NCBI RefSeq assembly: GCF_003263785.1
Contig: NZ_JYJK01000046.1
Location: 17,552-81,551, forward strand
Length of the DNA: 64,000 nt
Source: Vibrio variabilis
Lineage (GTDB): Bacteria > Pseudomonadota > Gammaproteobacteria > Enterobacterales > Vibrionaceae
Reading direction: 5' to 3'
Of the stretch, positions 55,463 to 64,000 are shown piece by piece (the first letter of the stretch is position 1; each line of letters starts with the position of its first letter). The notes below the pieces were generated by a model, which was given only the letters and a program-made list of their open reading frames with translations, was not told where the DNA came from and made no database searches. The translations under genes and the position numbers were made by a program.

Positions 55463-56965
55463 AGAACAACCAACCAACGACGTTATCACCAAAGATGTGG
55501 CGGCGATTGACCTTGGGTCAAACAGCTTTCACATGGTGGTCGCCAAAGTCGTCGATCAAGATTTACAACTGGTTAGCAGGCACAAGCAACGCGTCAGACT
55601 CGCGTCCGGTTTGGATGAGCATGGAAACTTGGATGACGCCGCAATGGAGCGAGGCCTAGAGTGCCTCGCGATGTTTGCCGAACGTCTACAAGGCTTCGAG
55701 GTCGACAATGTTCGCATTGCTGCAACCCATACACTCCGCATAGCCGCTAATGCTCATGTTTTTTTGCAAAAAGCTCGCGATGTTCTGCCTTTCCCTATCG
55801 AAATCATTCCGGGTGAGGAAGAAGCACGTCTTATCTATGCAGGCGTTGCGCACACACAAACTGAATCCAATTCAAAACTGGTTGTCGATATTGGTGGTGG
55901 TAGTACCGAGCTTATTATTGGAAAGGCGTTTGAGCCGGTGCTGCTTAACAGTACTCAAATGGGCTGCGTCAGTTATACCGATAAGTACTTTGCGAACGGT
56001 AAACTTTCATCTAAAAACTTCACCAAGGCCATTCTGTCTGCCAGACAACGTCTTGAAGCACTTACTCCACGTTACAAAAAGAAAGGTTGGGAAGTCGCAC
56101 TCGGCTCATCTGGCACCATCAAAGCCATCAAAGAGGTGCTGGTTGGAATTGGCTATGAAGATGGCATCATCAGTAATAAGCGTCTTTATAAGCTCATCGA
56201 CAAGCTGTGTGAGTTCGACAGTATCGATGATATCTCACTACAAGGATTAACCCCTGAGCGTAAGCCAGTATTTGCAGCCGGTGTTGCCATTCTCACCGCG
56301 ATCTTTGAGAGCCTTAAAATCAAAGAGATGCATTTTTCTGCAGGTGCGCTTCGTGAAGGCCTGTTATATGAGATGGAAGAACGTTTTGAGCGCTCTGATA
56401 TCCGTATGCGCACAGCAGAGAACTTAGCCAAAAAACACTTTGTCGATCTTGAGCATGCCGCCCGAGTGCGAGGTCAAGCGCATGAGTTTTTGAATCAAGT
56501 GTACGAGTCGCTCGGATTGAAAAAGAAAAGTGAGTTGTTTAGTTTACTAGAATGGAGTGCTCTGCTTCACGAAGTCGGACTGAGCATTAGCTATCAACCT
56601 TCCACCGTCACTCGAGTTATATTCTCAACCATACCAATATGCCCGGCTTTAACAGCGAGCAGCAGTTGGTGCTTGCCACCTTGGCGCGCTTTCAGCGCAA
56701 AGCACTTAAACTGCAGGAGCTCCCAGAGTTTACTCTCTTCAAGAAAAAGCACATTGTTGGCCTCATTGGTATTTTGCGTTTGGCGATCATCGTCAATGGT
56801 CAGCGCAATGAGGAGCTGCTGCCACTTGAACTATCCATCGACGATGAGACTTGGACACTCACCAGTACCCAAAGCGACTGGCTAGAGCAAAACAAGTTGC
56901 TGCAAGCGGATTTACAAACCGAACAAGTCTATTGGGAGTCAGCAGGTTGGAATCTGGTGTTCTAA
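55434..56965 (+). CDS. ppx: Exopolyphosphatase (frameshifted)
   Basis: Ppx removes terminal phosphates from polyphosphate and, in relatives, also hydrolyses pppGpp. The ASKHA fold is shown by [32 protein letters not shown] and [15 protein letters not shown]. An HD-like C-terminal domain follows. The frame breaks near 56597: after GLSISYQ one base is missing (CAACCTTCCACC), and restoring it gives [22 protein letters not shown]. The corrected length is 510 residues. The break lies in a conserved part and is probably a sequencing error. The gene converges on pstS. Confidence 0.94.
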
Positions 56966-56996
56966 ACGCCTGGATGTGACTGACTACTAAAAACGG

Positions 56997-57023
56997 AAAA
57001 AGCGGCAAATAGGCCGCTTTTTG
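56997..57023. terminator. Bidirectional terminator between ppx and pstS
   Basis: AAAAAGCGGC and GCCGCTTTTT form a stem with an AAATAG loop and serve both converging genes. Confidence 0.92.
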
Positions 57024-57055
57024 TTTATCCGTTAGGGCATCAGCTTATTCGATGC

Positions 57056-58012
57056 TCAGCCTACCTTGGCCAGTTCACCTTTGGCAAAATCAAGACTCAC
57101 CGGAACATAGCCATCTTTCTGGACGATCCTTTGCCCTTCTCTAGAGTAGATATAACGAATATAAGCCTCTTCAATAGGCGAGAGTGCGCGGTTGGGATCT
57201 TTATTCACGTACACATAGAGAAAGCGCGATAATGGATAGTGCCCAGACTGAACATTCTCCTGAGTCGGCAGTACGTATTGCTCCCCATGATTGGCAATCG
57301 GCACCAACTTAGCACCAGAAACCTGATAGCCGATCCCAGAGTAACCTATGGTATTAATCGATGACGCGACAGACTGCACTACAGAGGCAGAACCCGGCTG
57401 TTCATTAACATTGCGTCTAAAGTCGCCGCCACACAGTGCTTTGTCTTTAAAGTAGCCATAGGTACCGGATACCGAATTGCGACCAAAGATTTGAATCGCA
57501 CGTTCATTCCAAGGCGTTTCAATCTCTAGCTGCTGCCACGTTCGCAGATACTCAGTTCCCCCACAGCGAAGGGTTGATGAGAAAATCGCATCGAGTTGCT
57601 TAAAATTAAGTCCTTCAATCGGGTTATCAGTGTGAACAAATAACCCGATAGCATCGATAGCAACTTTTAGCGCTGTTGGTTTGTAGCCATATTGGCGCTC
57701 AAAGGCTTCGATTTCACGCGATCGCATCTCGCGGCTCATGGGGCCAAACTGCGCAGTCCCCTCTGTCAGTGCCGGTGGCGCCGTCGACGAGCCAGAAGCT
57801 TGGATCTGCGGGTTCACATTTGGATAAAGATTTTTGAATTCTTCGAGCCATAATGTGGTCATGCCGGAGAGCGTATCTGAGCCCACAGAAGACAAGTTAC
57901 CCGATACGCCAGAGAGCTTACTGTACTTGGGGAGTTCCTGTGCTAAAGCAGTGCCTGACAACAAAACACACAAGGTTAATCCCCTAGCGACGCGCGCTAC
58001 TAACGTCGTCAT
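57056..58012 (-). CDS. pstS: Phosphate-binding periplasmic protein PstS
   Basis: PstS captures phosphate for the Pst importer. A signal peptide ends near residue 24 (SGTALA/QELPK). The phosphate-binding loops are visible as GSDTLSGMT, QASGSSTAPPAL and RNSVSGTYGYFKD. ATG 58012 overlaps the phoR stop by one base (TGATG), so the gene is coupled to phoBR and is not in the pstCAB operon. Length is about 318 residues. It belongs to the PstS class common in Vibrio and not to the E. coli-like class. Confidence 0.95.
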   Translation of the reverse strand: MTTLVARVARGLTLCVLLSGTALAQELPKYSKLSGVSGNLSSVGSDTLSGMTTLWLEEFKNLYPNVNPQIQASGSSTAPPALTEGTAQFGPMSREMRSREIEAFERQYGYKPTALKVAIDAIGLFVHTDNPIEGLNFKQLDAIFSSTLRCGGTEYLRTWQQLEIETPWNERAIQIFGRNSVSGTYGYFKDKALCGGDFRRNVNEQPGSASVVQSVASSINTIGYSGIGYQVSGAKLVPIANHGEQYVLPTQENVQSGHYPLSRFLYVYVNKDPNRALSPIEEAYIRYIYSREGQRIVQKDGYVPVSLDFAKGELAKVG

Positions 58013-59309
58013 CACTGAACCACCAAGCGCTCTGGCAGAATGAACGAGAACTTACTGCCTACGCCCACTTCAGAGTGGATTTCCAAGTGTGAGTCGTGAT
58101 GCGATAACGCATGTTTGACAATCGCTAAGCCGAGTCCACTACCACCAGTATCACGAGAGCGTGCTTTATCGACTCGATAAAAGCGTTCAGTCAATCTATG
58201 CAGATGCTGGGCTTCAATGCCATCACCGGTATCTTCAACCTCAAGATGAGCACCTTGAGAAGATTGATACCAACGCACTTTGACATTAGCGCCAGGAGGT
58301 GTGTATTTCACTGCGTTGTAAACCAGATTTGAAATCGCACTGCGCAGCTGATCATCATCACCAAATACGCGCAAGCTGTTATCGACATCAAAAGCGATCT
58401 TATGTTGATCATCACCGCTGAGGCTCACTGCTTCTTTTTCTAAAACCTCAAGCATAGCTGGTACATTGACGACTTCATCGAGCTCGTGCATCGGTGCGGC
58501 TTCAATCTTAGACAGCGTTAGCAACTGATTAACCAAGCTGTTCATGCGGTTGAGCTGCTCTGTCATGACGCCATGCGCTTTAGTCCACATAGGGCCGACA
58601 ACCATATCTGGATCTTCGGTCATCTCTAAGTAACCTTGCAACACCGTCATTGGCGTTCGAAGCTCGTGAGAAACGTTCGCAAAAAAGTTACGACGCATGC
58701 CTTCAAGCTGCTTCAGCTGGCTGACATCACGCACCACCATCAGGTGTTCACCCTCTGTGTATGGCACAATACGCAGCTCAAGCATTCTCTCAACATTGAG
58801 GGGGAGCGCATCTCCAACGGTTCGGAGAAGTCTTGCTTACTGATGTATTTGATAAAATCAGGCGTGCGAATCAAATTCGAGATGGGCTGTCCCGAGTCAT
58901 CAGGCCAACGAAATCCTAGTAGATGTTGAGCGAGCTTGTTACACCAAACGATATTACCTTCACTTCGAAATACAACGACGGCATCAGGAAGCGATTCCGC
59001 ACCGTTTTTAAAACGGCGGATAAGGTTTGTTAGCTCTTTACGCTTGCGGCGCTGCCTTTGCTGAAGGCGATAGATGCCGTTAAACAATGACTCCCAATTG
59101 CCTGTACCCGATGGTGGGGTTAGGCGCTTTTCATCCCAGAGCCAAGCAGACAAGCGTAGCTGATTATGTAGGTGCCATATCAACTGCAAAACCGTGGCAA
59201 CCAGAAGCAGCCACGGCATGTATCCAAATATCCACCCAACGACAATCCATGGGGTGTAAAAAAAAGCCAGCTCCCAGGCCAGCTTTTTCCAGGTTAACCT
59301 TTCAACCAT
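58012..59309 (-). CDS. phoR: Phosphate regulon sensor kinase PhoR (frameshifted)
   Basis: PhoR phosphorylates PhoB when phosphate is scarce. Two closely spaced membrane helices (about residues 10-45) are followed by a PAS domain ([18 protein letters not shown]), the histidine box [10 protein letters not shown], and the ATPase domain ([16 protein letters not shown]). The frame breaks in a C-run at 58800-58804: five bases where six give [22 protein letters not shown]. The corrected length is 432 residues. It lies 19 bases after phoB and overlaps pstS. Confidence 0.95.
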
Positions 59310-59328
59310 TTACCTCTCCAGTTCGATG

Positions 59329-60018
59329 CTAGCCCTTGGTTGAGAATCGGTAGCCAGCGCCTCGAACGGTTTGAATCAATTTATCATGACCTGCAGATTC
59401 AAGAGCTTTACGTAGACGGCGAATGTGTACATCAACAGTGCGGTCTTCAACGTAAACGTTGGTGCCCCATACGTTGTTTAGTAGCTGCTCACGACTGTAA
59501 ACGCGCTCTTGGTGAGTCATAAAGAAGTGCAGCATCTTAAACTCAGTCGGCCCCATATCAAGAGGCTGATCATTCGCAGTAACTCGGTGAGAAACAGGGT
59601 CTAGCTTAAGACCTTGCACATCAATCACATCTTCAAGCGCTGTTGGTGTCACGCGACGGATTACCGCCTTAAGGCGAGCAACCAGCTCTTTTGGTGAAAA
59701 TGGCTTAGTGATGTAGTCATCCGCACCCACTTCTAGGCCGCGCACTTTATCTTCTTCTTCACCACGAGCAGTAAGCATCACAACAGGAATATTGCGTGTT
59801 AGCTCTTCGCGTTTCATGTGCTTGATAAAATTAATGCCAGAACCGCCAGGTAGCATCCAGTCTAATAGAACAAGATCTGGGAAAGGTTCAGCCAGTTTGT
59901 TAACTGCTGTATCGTAATCTTCCGCTTCAACAGCTTGGTAGCCTTTCTGCTCTAATACGAAACACAGCATTTCGCGAATTGGTGCTTCATCCTCGACCAC
60001 CAGGATCCTTCTAGACAT
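59329..60018 (-). CDS. phoB: Phosphate regulon response regulator PhoB
   Basis: PhoB activates phosphate-starvation genes. The receiver domain has Asp53 (LLDWMLPGG) and the switch Lys in [12 protein letters not shown]. The OmpR-type winged helix includes [16 protein letters not shown]. Length is 229 residues and the frame is intact. A good Pho box lies about 54 bases upstream, which fits autoregulation. It is the first gene of phoB-phoR-pstS. Confidence 0.98.
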   Translation of the reverse strand: MSRRILVVEDEAPIREMLCFVLEQKGYQAVEAEDYDTAVNKLAEPFPDLVLLDWMLPGGSGINFIKHMKREELTRNIPVVMLTARGEEEDKVRGLEVGADDYITKPFSPKELVARLKAVIRRVTPTALEDVIDVQGLKLDPVSHRVTANDQPLDMGPTEFKMLHFFMTHQERVYSREQLLNNVWGTNVYVEDRTVDVHIRRLRKALESAGHDKLIQTVRGAGYRFSTKG

Positions 60019-60071
60019 ATCTGAATAACCTTTTGGAATCTAATCAACTTCATGCATTATCAAGAATTATT

Positions 60072-60089
60072 ATGACACTTTTGTGACCA
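60072..60089 (-). promoter_or_regulatory. Pho box upstream of phoB
   Basis: On the minus strand TGGTCAC-AAAA-GTGTCAT matches the two direct seven-base repeats with a four-base AT spacer expected for PhoB binding (CTGTCAT-N4-CTGTCAY). It is 54 bases upstream of the phoB ATG. Confidence 0.7.
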
Positions 60090-60212
60090 TTGAAAACAAT
60101 TTTTAATATAACTTTCGCACAAGATCTATTGCGATAATCGAGATTTAAGCTAGGACAATTTAAGCAAAATTGCCTATTATGTGCAGCTATCTATTCTAAA
60201 GGTGAGAGTAAT

Positions 60213-61121
60213 ATGTGGTTTAAAAACTGTTTGGTCTATCGATTCAACAAGGAACTTGAGTTTAATGCAGATAAGCTAGAGCAGCAGCTTGAAGAGTTTC
60301 GCTTTACACCTTGTGGCAGCCAAGACAAGCAGAAGTTTGGCTGGGTTACGGCGCTGGGTAAGCATGGCGATATGATGACCCATGTTTCTGAAAACCGAAT
60401 TCTACTGTGTGCCAAAAAAGAAGAGAAAATGCTGCCAGCGTCGGTTATCAAGGACTCTCTCGCTAGCAAAGTAGAAGCGCTTGAGACTCAAGAAGGTCGC
60501 CCTCTGAAGAAGAAAGAGAAAGACGATCTTAAAGACGAAATCATCATTGATCTTCTACCACGTGCGTTTAGCCGCAGCAATCTTACTCACCTTCTAATTA
60601 TGCCAAAAGAAGGCTTTGTGATTGTTGATGCTAGCAGCTACAAAAAAGCTGAAGACGTGATTGCGCTGCTACGTAAGACCATGGGTAGCCTTCCTGTTAT
60701 TCCAGCATTCCCAGAGCAGCCAATTGAGAACACGCTAACCGAGTGGGTCAAAACCAACGAAGCACCAACTGGCTTTAACCTTCTTGATGAAGCAGAGCTT
60801 AAGTCAGTTCTCGAAGATGGTGGCGTTATCCGTTGTAAGAAACAAGAACTGTCGAGCGACGAGATCCTAGGTCACATTGAAGCTAACAAGTTTGTGACTA
60901 AGCTGGCGCTTAACTGGCAAGACCGCATCGAATTTGTCTTGGCTGATGATGGCAGTATCAAACGCTTGAAGTTCAGCGACGAGCTGAAGGATCAAAACGA
61001 TGATATCCCACGCGAAGACGCCGCAGCGCGTATCGACGCAGACTTCTCACTTCTTTGTGGTGAATTTGGTGCCTTCTTGCCTAACCTGTATGACGCACTA
61101 GGCGGCCTACCTAAGCAATAA
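60213..61121 (+). CDS. rdgC: Recombination-associated protein RdgC
   Basis: RdgC is a ring-shaped DNA-binding protein that restrains RecA. The 302-residue sequence begins [17 protein letters not shown] and includes [18 protein letters not shown] and [21 protein letters not shown], typical for the family. The frame is intact and GGTGAGAG precedes the ATG. It is divergent from phoB. Confidence 0.97.
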   Translation: MWFKNCLVYRFNKELEFNADKLEQQLEEFRFTPCGSQDKQKFGWVTALGKHGDMMTHVSENRILLCAKKEEKMLPASVIKDSLASKVEALETQEGRPLKKKEKDDLKDEIIIDLLPRAFSRSNLTHLLIMPKEGFVIVDASSYKKAEDVIALLRKTMGSLPVIPAFPEQPIENTLTEWVKTNEAPTGFNLLDEAELKSVLEDGGVIRCKKQELSSDEILGHIEANKFVTKLALNWQDRIEFVLADDGSIKRLKFSDELKDQNDDIPREDAAARIDADFSLLCGEFGAFLPNLYDALGGLPKQ

Positions 61122-61283
61122 CCCCTTCTTTACTAAGCTCGCTTCTCAACCGTACCCACACTTCTAGAGCAGCGAGCTTGATTCAAAACTTGGAAATCTC
61201 CCCATACTAGCGTAAAATTTGCGCCCCTTAGTGCCATTAGGTGGCACAACACTGACTTGTAATCAGATTAGAGATATAAAGCA

Positions 61284-62923
<1,640 letters not shown>

Positions 62924-62927
62924 ACGC

Positions 62928-62957
62928 AAAAAAGCCTCCAAATGGAGGCTTTTTTTA
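62928..62957. terminator. Bidirectional terminator after yfhL
   Basis: AAAAAAGCCTCCA and TGGAGGCTTTTTT form a stem around AA with A and T tails on both sides, serving yfhL and the converging small gene. Confidence 0.93.
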
Positions 62958-63266
62958 TTACCCAGACTTTTCGATTGGGAACACATTGCAGTACAGCTCT
63001 TTCTCGTACTGTATCTCCAGCTTTTTGCGCCAGTTTTCCGCAGAGTTTATGGGAATCAAATAGAATTTCTCTCTGCTTGTATCAGTCACAAAGGCAATGC
63101 CGTGTTGCATTAATTCGTAGTGAATGTCATTTACAAACCCTAACGTAAAGCTTTGCCTACCAGATAATTGATTAATGTCTTCTCTGGTTAGGATCACTCC
63201 GTCTTTTTCCGTCGCGAACCTCTCTCTCAGCCATCGGGCAAACTGCCTTGATGATATCATTGTCAT
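62958..63266 (-). CDS. Small protein of unknown function
   Basis: I do not recognise this 102-residue protein. AAGGA lies eight bases before ATG 63266, which supports it as a real gene. It has no signal peptide or membrane helix and is rich in charged and aromatic residues. The N-terminal part (SSRQFARWLRERFATEKDG) looks like an amphipathic helix, and the middle (LTLGFVNDIHYELMQHGIAF) may be a winged-helix-like fold. Its position between yfhL and a tRNA gene, and its lack of recognised relatives, suggest an accessory gene. Confidence 0.65.
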   Translation of the reverse strand: MTMISSRQFARWLRERFATEKDGVILTREDINQLSGRQSFTLGFVNDIHYELMQHGIAFVTDTSREKFYLIPINSAENWRKKLEIQYEKELYCNVFPIEKSG

Positions 63267-63446
63267 AACAGTAGTCCTTACCCAAAGTCATAGGGGAACC
63301 GCCCCCTACAAAGCAGTAGAACAGTCCTAAGTAAGACAGCAATAAAACCTAGAAAACAACGACTAATCCACTGAAGTACTGATAACAATAGTCAACATCC
63401 AACCACTTCTCCAGTCGCATTTGTGAGAGTGATACCAATCAGGTAG

Positions 63447-63782
63447 TTAACCGTAATGGCTGCCATTGTCGTAATAGCTTGCGGGCTCAAGCGCGACGAA
63501 TATAACTGCGACATCGAGCTCTTTACCCAAAGCAGATCGGATCTGTTCCGTAATAGCAGTAGCCACCTTATCCTTCACCTCCTGACCACGCTCAAACCAC
63601 AACACTTCCACAAATGGATAGGCGTGACTTAACTTGCCATCAAAGTAGAACGCTGAGCTAACATGCTCAATAGTAAAGTCTTCTCTTGGGCAGTCCATAA
63701 GCGGTTGAAGCTCGTCAACTAACGGGCTAGAGAGGGTTTTGACTATCTCTGATTCCAGAGCTCTAAAACGTAAATGAGGCAT
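63447..63782 (-). CDS. DUF1904 family protein
   Basis: The 111-residue protein begins MPHLRFRALESEIVKTLSS and contains FYFDGKLSHAYPFVEVLWFERG, typical of DUF1904. ATG 63782 is chosen so that Pro follows Met, as in tautomerase-like proteins with which this family shares its layout; two upstream in-frame ATGs are possible. The enzymatic role, if any, is unknown. Confidence 0.75.
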   Translation of the reverse strand: MPHLRFRALESEIVKTLSSPLVDELQPLMDCPREDFTIEHVSSAFYFDGKLSHAYPFVEVLWFERGQEVKDKVATAITEQIRSALGKELDVAVIFVALEPASYYDNGSHYG

Positions 63783-63861
63783 AATCATATCCATGTATGT
63801 AATGATGATTATGAGTATATCAGTGAACGATAAGATTCGAGAATGTAGAAATACAGAAATG

Positions 63862-63891
63862 AAAAAGGCTCCGACCTAAGTCAGAGCCTTT
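63862..63891 (-). terminator. Terminator of tRNA-Trp
   Basis: On the minus strand, AGGCTCTGAC and GTCGGAGCCT form a stem with a short TTAG loop followed by five T, just after the tRNA 3' end. Confidence 0.9.
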
Positions 63892-63896
63892 GAATA

Positions 63897-63973
<77 letters not shown>

Positions 63974-64000
63974 ATCTTCGTATTTAATGAGACGACTCTC

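Overview
The window is chromosomal DNA of a Vibrio-like gammaproteobacterium. The evidence is gene content and order: a secreted modular chitinase, the der-bamB-yfgM-hisS-ispG-rodZ and trmJ-iscRSUA-hscBA-fdx-iscX blocks, queA-tgt-yajC-secD-secF, an oxyR/prxA divergent pair, and the long PstA/PstC variants typical of vibrios and relatives. No prophage, insertion sequence, rRNA or CRISPR array was seen. Species cannot be named from sequence alone.

Layout. 1-2.4 kb: 5' part of a GH18 chitinase (minus). 2.8-7 kb: a TPP riboswitch followed by thiD-thiZ-thiX-thiY-tenA, a pyrimidine salvage operon feeding thiamine synthesis. 7.3-9.5 kb: an AGCS sodium/amino-acid symporter facing a SatP-type acetate transporter. 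9.7-14.5 kb: guaB and guaA (GMP synthesis, with a PurR-like box between them), and divergent xseA. 14.5-25.7 kb: a zinc ribbon protein, a GAF-GGDEF diguanylate cyclase, an AlaX-type editing protein, then der, bamB, yfgM, hisS, ispG, rodZ and rlmN. 25.9-34.3 kb: ndk, pepB and the whole ISC iron-sulfur assembly operon with trmJ, plus two regions that look like IscR operators. 34.5-41.2 kb: suhB, then secF-secD-yajC-tgt-queA on the minus strand. 41.5-47.6 kb: a CBS protein, oxyR/prxA, cutC, ppk2, a LysR regulator and a small outer-membrane barrel. 47.6-60 kb: a phosphate and polyphosphate island (phoU, pstB, pstA, pstC, ppk1, ppx, pstS, phoR, phoB). 60-64 kb: rdgC, trhP, yfhL, two small genes and tRNA-Trp.

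How the genes connect. IspG, TrhP, YfhL and RlmN are known Fe-S proteins that depend on the ISC machinery encoded here. PhoB/PhoR/PhoU and Pst sense and import phosphate, while PPK1, PPK2 and PPX make, use and degrade the polyphosphate store. SecDF-YajC, YfgM and BamB serve protein export and outer-membrane assembly. The thi operon scavenges thiamine breakdown products under thiamine pyrophosphate control.

The most conspicuous property of the window is technical. Fifteen conserved genes, including essential ones such as secD and guaB, carry between them sixteen single-base losses, and no gains, mostly in short runs of identical bases. Several share the same local context. The best explanation is consensus sequencing error, and each affected gene is annotated here as one gene across the frameshift. 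Taking that into account, the window is mostly ordinary core genome. The less ordinary signals are the IscR palindromes, the PurR box before guaA, the large inserts in PstA and PstC, an attC-like palindrome between queA and tgt, and a hairpin-rich non-coding stretch near 42 kb.
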